DNA of 64,000 nucleotides from Neurospora crassa OR74A (Eukaryota > Ascomycota > Sordariomycetes > Sordariales > Sordariaceae). Location of the stretch: the NCBI RefSeq assembly GCF_000182925.2, contig NC_026501.1, forward strand, positions 5,001,917 through 5,065,916, written 5' to 3'. A model generated the notes under the pieces. That model made no database searches, was not told the DNA's origin, and was given only the letters and a program-made list of their open reading frames with translations. Below are positions 49,120 to 60,500 of this stretch, piece after piece. Position 1 is the stretch's first letter, and each line of letters begins with the position of its first letter. The translations under genes were made by a program, and so were the position numbers.

Positions 49120-52100
49120 CGTGCAGGTAGTCGTTTGATAGGTGGGGTGCTTCGTGTATAGCTGCGCGGTAAATGTTAGCTTCAGGGGTGCCCTTGCATA
49201 CGTTCCCAATGAATGCCACTCACCTCAGCGAGCCACTGTCTATTTCAATAAGGCTGGAGGAAGATTTGCGACTCACGGTCCCCAAGGCAGAAATATGGCA
49301 CCCACTTGGTGGTCTGGTGGAGGCTGGGTTGTTGAATATATGAACTGAAGCAAGAACTCGGTTTGTCGAGTCTTTGGAAAGCTGGAAAGTCACTCTTAAG
49401 TTGAGGTGAGATCGGCTGGTTGACAAGATAACAAACCAAAGATTGAGGAGATGTCTGGCCTTTTATCTAAAAGCCGGACTGGCTTTGGATATACGTAACA
49501 CATACCTAGGCAGCTCCGGGTCAAGCTTGAAGTCCTCTTGCCAAGTCAATGAAAAGGAAACCAGCCTCGACTCGGTCGACCGCGCTAGCACTTAGGAGCT
49601 TGACAGGAGGATTTTCTGACCTCGAATACGGAAAGAGACACGAGTCTCGTCATGGCTTCCGTCGACGATGGTGCAGGTACGGACGGTACCGTTGATCAAC
49701 GCGATGCTTCTTGCCGACGACATGTTGTGAACCAGAAGGGTAAGTGCAGGCCGGTGAAGCTGTCAAGGTCGAGTCCATGCCACAAGCACAGTATATGAGT
49801 TGGTGTCGAAGTCAAACTTGCCGGAATTGGAGACAGCAGTGGATCTCTGAGCTGCCGCTAAGAAATGAACGAGAAAGAAGTCGCTGACAGGGATGCGGGT
49901 AGGCCCTATAAGGTGTACAGTTTCCCCTGCAAGAGGGTCGTGCAAGGTACCTAACTAATGACCATGTTGATGTCAGTGACCTGGGCATGGGTGGCCGATA
50001 GGTGAGGTAACCTGGGGGAAGTAGACAGTACACAACAACATGGAGCCTACCTAGATAGGACAGAAGCCTGACTGTAACCTCTTGTTTAGATATCAAACCC
50101 AGAGCCATGGTTGGGGATATTGCGGGACAAGGAAAACCCTACGGGTTGATGTCGAAAGTGGCGTCCCATCCCCGGTTCGGGGCCACCACAGGACATCGTC
50201 GGTGGTGACATGGCACCTTTCTGGCATCCGCAGTGACGGAAGGGGCCAAGCTCAGCTGAAAAAGACAAGCAGCGCCAGATAGGAGTTGCATGCCTAGAGG
50301 TGGGTTTGCGGTGTGTTGTAGCTCAGGTGTAGCAAACATTCCCAAGGAGTCGAAAAGAAGAAAAGGGGAACAATACATGTCGGCAAGGTGACTAGAGCAC
50401 TCGAGGCTACATGGTAATGTGTAGCCCGGAGTCGAGGACCGTGCAGGAACCGGCCATGGCGGGTCTCTCCCGGGGTGATACACACTATAGGAGTACCCGG
50501 TAGAGACGGGGCCGGACTTCATGTCCCCAACAAAGTAGCGTAAGTGACATGCAAGAACAGGCATTGCAAAGGTGATGATCACATCAAACATTGCTAGGAA
50601 GAGTTCGCCGGGGACCGGATGAGAGTTTCCACTTGCCAGCTGTACTTACCTTAGCATACTTCAGTTAGAGGTCACGGTAGGTAAGTAGTCGATGGTGGCG
50701 AGCCGGAAGTAGAACGTCTCACATCACAGGGCCGGCGCAAACTGTGATGGACCTTCGAAAAAGAGCCGAGAACAAACTCGACCAGCAGGCACGATGCACA
50801 CAACAGCCGAATCTCTGCGGTCGTTGCGTTAGCCCGAGCGACAAGCTGAACACACAACTGCACGATGCACACTTGCTGCCGCACGGGGATTCGCAAAGTC
50901 CGGCTACGCAGAGTTGCCACAGCGCCAAACTTGAAGCAAGAGAGACCCAGCTGGGCGCAGATTGACGGTCGGTGAGAAACAAAGACAAGGAAAGAATGAA
51001 AACGAAAACTGTGTGTCCCGACAACCTGTCGTCGAACCTGTTGATTTGGCTCGGCGTCAGTCCCGAAGCAGGGACAGAAAGTGAAGAGACCATGGAGGGG
51101 ACTTGATGGCCATTGCCTTCCCGCCATGTTGTGTGACTTGAGTGACCCGGAAATACAGCTGAGCGAGACTGAGGGAACTTCAACTAGGGCTGTATTATGG
51201 GAGATGGTTGGGCTCAACGAAGGTAACAGGTTAAGAGTGATACCCGGACAATGCTGTTGCCCCAGCTTGGGGCTGTCCAGTGGCCAAGTGGAATTGAGGA
51301 CGATGGCTATGAGCCGAAATGAAGGAAATCAAATCAAGGATGATTTGTACCATATCTTGCATCGTACAGAAAGAAAGGATGTGCAGGTGTTGGTGTGTGA
51401 TCGTTTGTTTGAGATGAGCAGCAACCGTTCCTGGTGTTACTCACGGTGCCTGTCTGGTCAACCTGTGCCAGCCGGTGACCAAAATCTGTTTCATGGCTAA
51501 CAAAGGAAGGACGTCATTGCAGTTCAGAATCTGGATAATCCACGTCAATCTTCGTTGGTCTTCAGCCTTCATGGGTGTGAAGACGGCAGGGCCAAGTTGT
51601 CCATACTCGCACTTTCCAAAAACCAGCAAACACACAGTAGGCGAGTGTATGTTGAGTGGCTGGCCTAACAACTGACCGAGTGACGACTAGTTCTGAGCAG
51701 TTAGTACAGGGTGCGATCACAGATCAACGGGCCCCTGCAGTGACCCGCTGAAGACAGCCGATGACACGAGTTATGCCTCATGGCTCGCATCTCATAGGTT
51801 TTCGCAAAGAGTAGTCGGCAATAAGCAACGGATGAGAGACGACTCGTGGGCATGTCCGAACAACCGGTGCCTGGTTGATCGTGTCTCGTGTTGGATTCAC
51901 CCAATTTTACCCATGAAGGTTGGTGAGATCCATGGCGGAAGAGGCCGGCACGTTTTCCGTTGAACATACTATTGAAACTTGTTGGGCTAGCAGTTCGCTA
52001 TGCGTAGCCAGTCTAGGAGTAGCAGGAAAGAGTGAGTGTCCAATGTAGGTGCCCGTCTTGCTACCTAGCCCAATCTGGGCAATCTTGCGTGGAGCCGTAA

Positions 52101-52743
52101 GTATCGAAGCATACACAGTGGTGACAGCGGTGCGGTGCTTTCAATTTGCCATGTTAAAGGAATCGACCGACTGCGTGGCCATGCCGCGGCGGACTGGCTT
52201 CTGCTCACACCATCAAGAAACAGGAGACACTTTTCCCCGGAAAAAAAGGGGTAAGGTAACCGGCGAGGTTGTACCAGTTGGTAAGTTGACTTTGTCAGTG
52301 AAATTTGCTCTCTAGCAATTTGAAATGGTGATATTCAGGTAGCTGGGATCAGGTCTTCGAGGATTTGAACTGAATTAAGAGCAGCAAGGTCCCAGGACCT
52401 ATAGTGTGAGAGATGGGGCAGCGGTAGGCTGGCAGTCGTACAGCAGATAAGACTTCAGACGCAGATGGAATTGCAGCTCACAGGATGGCGTTTGAAGTCC
52501 AGCTGGGATATGTCCCAATCCACCTACTCGAAGAGTCGGCTTCATTGGATGGGCAGGATCTCGGGGCAAGATCCGAGTGAGGTGGAATTTGGGGATGTAC
52601 AAGTAGAAATGGTCGATGGGATTCAGTTGGACGCCACAAAAGGATTCCTTCAATCTTACCTGGCCGGATGCTGGAGCTTGGAGAGACCAGAGGAATGTGC
52701 AAACAAGGCATGGGTGGTACCTGCCATGATATGTGGTGACGGG

Positions 52744-52785
52744 AGGTAGGTAGGTAGGTAGGTAGGTACCTAGGTAGGTAGGTAG
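52744..52785. repeat. (TAGG)n microsatellite
   Basis: About ten tandem GGTA/TAGG units with one interruption (GGTACCTAGG, itself palindromic). Confidence 0.9.
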
Positions 52786-52832
52786 TCGTCAAAAGGCAGG
52801 GATGGAAGGACCCACTGGAGGTCTGAGAAACG

Positions 52833-52881
52833 ACCCGCCCCCGCCCGGCCGCTCCGCCCCGCCCCGCCCCGCCCGCCCCGT
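52833..52881 (-). other. GC-rich G-quadruplex-like tract
   Basis: The minus strand carries closely spaced runs of three or four G separated by single C residues (GGGGCGGGCGGGGCGGGG and further). This fits the standard quadruplex pattern. It stands out from the neighbouring composition and directly follows the TAGG microsatellite. Confidence 0.6.
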
Positions 52882-54636
52882 GCACCCACACCACCCCAGA
52901 CCCGCCGCCTTGCTGGGGTAGAGTAAGACATGCGATGAACGTCGCCGCGAGGAGCCGCACTGAAGGTGAGACATGTAGCAAACAACCTCAACAAACATTT
53001 GCAACTTAGCGCGTCCTGTATCTGGCTTGATGTACGTAGAGGTGCTTTAGCTTGACAGCTTCACCGGGAGAATGCATGAGTGCTCGGTGCTTGCTTGCGC
53101 TCACTGGAGACGGCAATCCATCCTTCTCTCTTTGATTCAGGCAGATGTTCATCCCGGCTCCAGGGCATTGCTGTTCGTAGACAGCTAGCAAACTACACTA
53201 TTGGTATTGTCAAGCGGCAAAAGAGAAGACACCAGCCTATCATTTGGGTAGAACATTTTCTGTGTAGTTCTGAAAAGTGGTTCTCTTGCCGTTTTGAGCT
53301 GTGATGAAGTGACCCCAGCGAGCCAGGGTTACTACCAAGGTGGAACATCAGGGATCATGTTGACGGGGATGCTCACAGCGACAGCCGACGATCCTCGCCG
53401 CATTCCCCGTCATTCTACCGCGGGTCCACCCACCTGGTTCGCCTGATGTCGGGTTGTTCAGCCGACAGACCACCTCTACCCCCCTTTCCTATATCTACTG
53501 TGTAGGTATTTGGTATGTAAACTACTTGACCGGCTTCATGCATTTCTCTTCACTGTAATCGTGGGTGGCAGGCCTCGAATGGCACCCACAAAGTCTGATA
53601 CATACCTCCAGAAATATAATCGCCGTCATCGCGCAATCATCCGTCTTTGGACAAGTGGTGACACACATCACAGATGCGCCTGCATTCGCTGAAGCTCACA
53701 GCGGCAAGGAAGGTGCCAGGTTGCAGACCGAGTCCTGTGAGCAACCAATAGCAAAGGACGAATCACTTTCCGTCATTACTGACTGGATTGTACATTTGTG
53801 TAGACAGAGCAAGTGTTTCTTTAAACCTAGGCATGTAACTTCCACTTCTGTTGTCTACAGCATATCGACACGATTGGACGAAGAGTCTCGATGAATGCAA
53901 AGAAACGATTCTTCCAAAGTGAGCTATTGAACCACGCGACCTCATATGCTTCCATATGGACAAACACCAAACTGAACGAATCATGCGAATCCATACCTAT
54001 TTACACACTCATTCATTCGCCCTATTCCCTGCTTCCACTCTCAACAAAAGAGCCAAAATCCAGCGTTCTGTCGTCCTCTTCCTGGCCAAGGTACCTAGCT
54101 TGTTGCTCTTGACCCATCCCTTACACACGCCAAGCAACTTGACAGCACGCAACACGCCCCCATCCGGGTGCGTCGTTTGGCCGAGAGAAGGGGAAACTTG
54201 GCCGGGATGTGCCAGGACAGGACAATCCAAACGCTGCCCTGTCCCACCTCTTTCCCTCTTTTACTCTCGATGCGCTTCATCTTCATCCCTCTAACACACT
54301 CACACGGGGGTGTCCGCAACGACCGCCGGTCCTGCTCCTGCTTCTGCGGCATGCGATTGTAATGCGGGCTGCGTGCTTTCCCTGCGTCCGTCTCTTTCTG
54401 GTATTGGCCTAGCCCCCAGCTGCAACAAATATCCAGTTATCCAGCCATGGCATCGAGACAGCCTCCTCAATTTTCTACTTCCGCTCACTTGCAGACGACA
54501 CGACCTGTAAACCTGGAACCAACTCGTCGACAGACCGTGATAGCACACGACAACATATGAACCACCACTCGTTCGTTGGGTCAGTTACCAACCAGCATAG
54601 CCAAGAGCCCCATCACCACCAGCATCCATCCAGAGT

Positions 54637-57530
54637 CTAGGTCATGACGCGAGGTTGCCAGTTTGGCTCATAAAGCTGACTGACATAATAGTACTGGTCC
54701 TCGTACTCTTCTCTCGCCAACACTTGTTCCCAATCTGATTCTGTTCCAGGAAAAGAGGAAAAAAACAAAAGTTAGCCTCCAACTCGCATCCGCCATGTGT
54801 CCTATGTTTGATATTTGGGGCGAGGTAGGTATGAATGTATCTGCAGCATTGTAAGAGTACAACTCACTATGTTCAGCTACCAAATTCCGTGTCTCGCGCA
54901 CGAATCGCATGGCGTCTCCGTCAAGCTCCGCCAGGCTTTGGAGGTCTGGATCCTTGCATTCCGCAGAGAATGGGTAGATCGCCCGGTTGCAATAGTGGAA
55001 GTAGGCGAGAAGTGTATTCGCTCCTGTTTTTTGTTTCATCAGTCAATGACGTGCCTGTCAAATATCCATCGCATGGTCACATGGCCCAATAACCACGAAC
55101 AAGGAAACCAGGAACAGTTGGTGGGCGGCGGCGGCCGCCCAAAATAACCAAACAGTACCGTAACACTCTGGTTCTAGATTTGCCCCGCTCCGGGGGAGAG
55201 GGAAATTTGGGCAAGTCAAGTCAGTAGGCAGCCAAGTAACTCACCAATGTTGTACTCTCTGACGCTGTCTTCCCTGGCAAATCGTCTTCCCAGGCTGTGC
55301 TTTTTGGCGTAATCTGCGTCGTGTTTGGTGATGAGGGCGATGTTGTGTAACAGGATAAACGTCACCAGATACGTGGTAAGCCATGTTCTCTGCTTCTTCT
55401 CCTGCGTCATCTTCTGCAGCTCCTCCAGCGTGTCTCGGCGAAGTTGGGGCTGGACCTGATGAATCAGGATGGAATCAATCTGCGCTCCCATAACCGGAGG
55501 CAGCGGGATCTTGCCGCATAAGGGACTATCCGGGTCATCGATAATATCCTGCGGCATGCCCAGCCTCTCCTCCCCGACGATCTCGAACGACTTGGTTGTC
55601 AGCCTTACTGACATCCAGAGATCCAGAGTGCTCTTGATCAGCCTGCGTTCGGTTTCGTGTGTGGATGAGTGCTTCATAATCTTAATGGCAAGAGAGTATG
55701 TACGTTGGAGGAGCCTTTCCTTGCGCAGCAGGTAGGTGCAGCAGTTTCCCAGGGCCCGCTTGATGTACTCGTTGAACGAGGTCTTGGCGGATTCCATGTC
55801 GACGATAGCAAAGGCCGGGACTTCGGCTCGCTTAACCTCGCCGTTCTTGGAAACCCACTTTCTGTACAGGCTGTCGCCAGGCTGCGGTTCGAACTGACGG
55901 ACCTGGAGCTCGATCCATTTACCGGTATACCCTTCGGTGACTCTGATTGTCCTCACTTCCGAAGAGGCCCAGTTTCCAATGTCATCTACCACGCTGTCTT
56001 TCCAGCGCTCGGTCCATTTGTGGTCCTTGACTTGACCAGGCTTGAAGAGCTTGATGTCCATGATCTTCCAACGTAGGCAGTTCAACCGGTAGATCTTGGT
56101 GGTGTTTGCCGCAATCTTTTTGCATCCCAGGCAGGGTCCTTTTTCATTTTCAGGATCGAGGTTGCACTACGTAGAACAGAATGGCATTAATGAGGGGTGG
56201 TCCAATGACCAATGCAACAGAAAGGACTACTGACCCGAATTCGCTGCATTCGGCACCTAATACAGCTTCCAATTTTCCTGGTGTGAGCTGTCTGTTCACG
56301 CTGGTCGTGGTTCTTGAAGGGGCCACGTCTGGCTGAGATGGTTCTTGATTGGGGAAACATGTCAAATGCTGAGGATCGCTGTTGTATTTCGTATCTTATC
56401 GCATCATTCCTCACGCCAAAAGCTTGCTCGGTCATATCATAACCTTGATGTGTGCCCGGCATACTTCCCGTTCGTCCATACACTGAAGGGTCAAGTTCAG
56501 CTAGATAGCTGCTTGAGATGAGTGATGTAACTGTGGGACTCCCAAGATGCGGCTGGGGCGGCCGGACACCAGCATTCTTCACTGCTGCACGAGAGCTGTC
56601 AGGCGAACCATCGTAGTTAGCGATTGGCGAAGTGGTGGGATAAATCATCTCTTCTCTGGTTGTCAAAGGCTGCATTCCAGTTAGTGGAGTAGGCTGAAGT
56701 GGCGGGTAACTGGCCAAGAAAGGATCCCTAATTTCTGGATCACTACCATCCCCAAATAGGTTTATCGGATCTGAGGGTACAGATGTCGAGCTCATGGAGA
56801 CTGGGGTGGTAGGCTGAAACGATGCCACGCCATCAACCATAGCTGGTCTGACACCGCCATAGTCATGCTGTGTGGTAGGTGGGAGGGGTGAGTATTCTGC
56901 AGCCACAGTCAGAATTGCGGGTTTACCATCTCTGCCAACACCTGTGAACTTACCTGAAGGGCCGATAAAGCTTGAGAATGGCGGGCACAAGTAATCTCCG
57001 AGGCAGCTTGCTAATGGCCCGCCACTCCAACCTGGCGAGAAACAGCCAGGCTCAGCAGCAAAGGCAATAGAAGGTTTGCGGAACTCGTTGTTGGGATCAT
57101 GATTTGATCGCCCTCTGAGTGGCGACTTCTCCTGGCTCTTCTCATGCCCAGATGCATCGTCCGTATATGATGTTGACATGTTGAGGGGTGGATTGAGACG
57201 TGGCCTCTTTTGGGAGTACGACTGCAGCTTGGTGAGTTCCAGAAGAGTGCCAACTGGGACCTCGAGACTTGGTGCGGCTTTCTCAAGCAACAACTGTCGC
57301 TGTTCTGGACGATGCAAGTTCAACAGATCATAAAGAGACACTGTGATTGTCACCTCGATGTCGGGGGCCTGCCTAAGTATATACTGATTATTGAGCGGCA
57401 GGTAGTTGTTGAGCGGCAGGGGTGGGGTCTCAAAACATCCGGGCGATGATTGATGAGGGAAGTCCTGAAGTACTGGCTCGGCAGGCGATTGCTCGGGACA
57501 GTAAGCCCGGCGCTTCCTTAAATTGGGGTT
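54637..57530 (-). CDS. Zn2Cys6-type transcription factor, 5' end incomplete
   Basis: Exons 57530-56954, 56896-56235, 56166-55245, 55023-54868 and 54740-54637 give 806 residues. The upstream edge is a splice acceptor (TGTGTAG at 57531), so a start exon is missing from this model. The 57-bp intron at 56897-56953 is in frame (GTAAGT..CTGAC..CAG). The zinc cluster is central, not N-terminal: Cys404, 407, 414, 425, 428 and 443 as counted from 57530. The cluster is split by an intron right before the third Cys. Upstream is Pro/Ser-rich, likely disordered sequence. Downstream is a helical region (KWTERWKDSVVDDIGNW to LVAEHK) typical of this uncharacterised fungal family, ending LYEPNWQPRVMT. The target genes are unknown. 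If no start exon exists, the first in-frame ATG is at 57180. Confidence 0.78.
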
Positions 57531-60500
57531 CTACACAAGCAACATCAATTCACCGCACATCGGATGAACAAGAAGGGCAGATGAGACAGTGGGCGCTCAA
57601 AGAAGTGGTGCGTCAGGACCGGTGAGGCGGGCCATGGCAAACATGGAAATCGGGGAGGAGGGCTGGTGTAGGGGTATGGGTAGGATGACCCGGAAGAAGC
57701 GAAGAGTGTGAAGGCGTATGTATGTATGTATGTAAGTATGTATGTATGTAAGTATGTATGTATGTATGTGTGTGCGAATGTGATGGGGGAGTGTAAGTTT
57801 GGGAAACACTCGACGGTCTAGCTAGCAGGCACAGAAGAGGATCAGATATGGAGATCTTCATTCTGGGGTCATGCAGCCTACCGCGACCGGAAAGAAAGAA
57901 ATTGGGTTTCTTACCATGGCGGATGGAATAAGAATGTGGAGGTATGTCTGACAGGGCGAAAAAACACGGGCAAACGAAGATGGGTGGGTGTACTTTGTCG
58001 AAAGGTACCGCCAGGTGTGCCGTATTAGGTAAGGTAGGGTAGTAGGTGGAATAGAAGCACGGTGGAAACAAATGACATCCAGCACTATAGCACCCCGGTA
58101 CCGCTGTGTAGACTGCAAGTAAGCAAAGAGAGGGCCGTTTCAGTACCAAGGTGTACCTAGGGGGCGTTGGGAACTGAAATGAGGTTGTTGCGGAGACCGG
58201 GCATCCTCACAGGAGCGCCATCGCCCCGGAGAGAGCAGGTCGTAACGATGAATCAATGGAGAGCTGCAGACAGCGTGACAGAGAGGAGCGAAGAGTGCAG
58301 CTGTGGGTGTCAGAACCGTAAACCGTTGAGATAGAATGAGGGAGGGGTGAGAGGAGAGAGGAAGGCCGATGGTGAGGAGTGGAGGTGCCGGTGAGGAACC
58401 GGAAGGGTAAGGCAACCTTGAAGCGAGCTGCCTGTGGACGGTAGCACAGATTTCTCGCTCGAGTGCCGCCAACCCAACGCCTAGTTTGCCCGAGTGACAA
58501 AATGCTCTTCTTCTCCGACCTGATTTGGCCTACCACCATAAGGCCAGGTGCCGTCGCAAAGAAGCCAATGTCTGCAGAGCTCACACAGATAGATGGCGGT
58601 CGAGTGGCCAAGCCTGTGAGCCGACGATACCCAGACAAGGGACTCGTCCAACAGACAAAAACAGATTTCGGCAGCAAAATATGCAGCTAAAATCAAGCCG
58701 AACTGCTCCGCTGTCCAGTTCCAGAAGTGATTTGAGTGACGATGAAGGCGGAATCAAAATCCCGGAGTGAGCAGACAGGGTAAAGCAGTCACCCCGCAGG
58801 CAGGTTGATCGATCTAACGACAGTATGGAGACAATGTGTGCGGTGGCCGTGAGGTAAATTGGCCGGTGAAGGCGCTATGCTGTGGTATTCAACCTAGAAA
58901 CGGCTTGGCCGCAGCACGGTGAAGAACAAACGGGGACCTCAGAGGGGAGGAGTCGCCGACTGAGTTTCGGGTGTTATCTCTACTGTGTCGGGCAGTAGGT
59001 AGCAAACAGTAGTAGATGGGAGGAAAGGTACTTGGGAGGAACTTTTTTGGCGCCTAGGTCGGCTTGTCTCACGGGCGTCGGCCAAGCTGAATGCCCAAAC
59101 TTGTTGCAATGTCGTCCGGTGGAGAACCAAGAGTCGACGGCGGGGGTTTTCCAGGTTGAATGGACGCCTTTGCCTCGTAGTGGCAGTGAGGGATGAAATC
59201 GGTGAAGGTTTGTAGGAGATGAGGGGGGAGGAGAGATATTCACCGGTCGCGGGGAAGACACGAGTTGACCACGTTTTCTGGCGCTCGGCAGAACCAACCA
59301 GCTTCCCGGCACGACCTACGTATGGCACGGGATAGGCAAGATCGGTGGACAGCTTAGATGACGCTGGAGGCTGGGCTGGGGCCTATCTACAGTAAAATGA
59401 GAGAAAGTCGGTAATTGGGACGTGAAGGAAAGGGAAACCGGAGTCGAGCGGAAAAACGCCCTCCGTAGAAGGCAAGCCGGCGCCCATGATCCAGGTTGCG
59501 CAAGGCCGTTGGGTGTTGCAAAGAGTAAGGTTTATATGGGGTAAGGCACCATGGGCACCGACAGTCCAACGCTACCTCGAGGTAGCAACAAACCCAGGTA
59601 GACCAGCGTAGACCAGGGTCCTGGACTTGACGATGTGGCTCAGACACTTTGTTCCCCCATCCAGTCTAATCTCACCACTCACTCCAACAGAAGCCGGCCC
59701 ATCCTCTAGCCTCCTGCACGTCTGTCGCACAAATCAGGATCGCCTCCCGGTTCCAGGACGACCATTTTCCCGAAGGCCGTCCCCGATGGCTGTAGCCGTT
59801 TGAGTCTCAGTCTTGCACACTTCTCCGAACACCAGATGCCCACAAGGGCTGGAGGCTGAGACGCTATATGAGATCCGCCATATGCCTCATCTTTGCAACG
59901 TCCATCTGACAGATGCAAAAGAAGCATGTGGTTTTGGTACCCAGTCGCGAAAGAGCCCCGAGATAACTTTTTTCGTAGACGATCAACGGGTGTGACATGG
60001 CACCCTGAGAAGCCAAGGGTGGTTGCTGGACACCTCAACACTAGCTTGATGCGGGAAGCAGGGCGTATTGCACAAGAATCTTTGGCACAGGAATGTTCCC
60101 TTCCAGGCTTTTCTAGCCAGGAGCCAGGGCATAGCGGACCCTGATTGAGGATTCAGTAACGTGTAGTCTTCAGAATGTTTTTGTGCATCCGAGCACGATG
60201 CAGGGCTATCGGCCATATATCCCAGGCGTTGTCAACGACGAGGATAAGATAATAGCGGATGAGATTGGAGGTGACATGGTAAACAATGCGTACCGGAACA
60301 GCTGACTGACCACTTGGAAATCGGTTTGCAATAGCATCCTCGATCTGTTATTCGTCACCACACAACGCGAGTCGCATCGCATCCCCTGCATAACCAGTCG
60401 TCGTCACCCAAATATCTGAGCACCGGCAGGCAATTCCGTATCGCCGTGATACAGAATGTCGTGCTTACTAGTATATAGGACAAGGTTGTCCAACGGGAGG

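Larger units (their letters stand above)
49120..54636. other. 5.5-kb region with no recognised gene
   Basis: Upstream of the TauD-like gene and downstream of the transcription factor. Overlapping frames such as 50672-51217 and 50719-51183 on the minus strand shadow each other and have no family features or splice-joinable partners. The region contains a TAGG microsatellite (52744-52785) and a GC-rich, G-quadruplex-like stretch (52833-52881). It may hold non-coding transcripts, but nothing in the sequence shows this. Confidence 0.5.

Noticed and set aside
50672-51217. 181-codon minus-strand frame, overlapped by 50719-51183
   Set aside because: Two overlapping frames on the same strand of equal quality, Cys/Ser-rich and without family features; typical of chance.
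57613-58149. 178-codon minus-strand frame with His-Thr-Tyr repeats
   Set aside because: Translation of the TATG microsatellite joined to chance open sequence.
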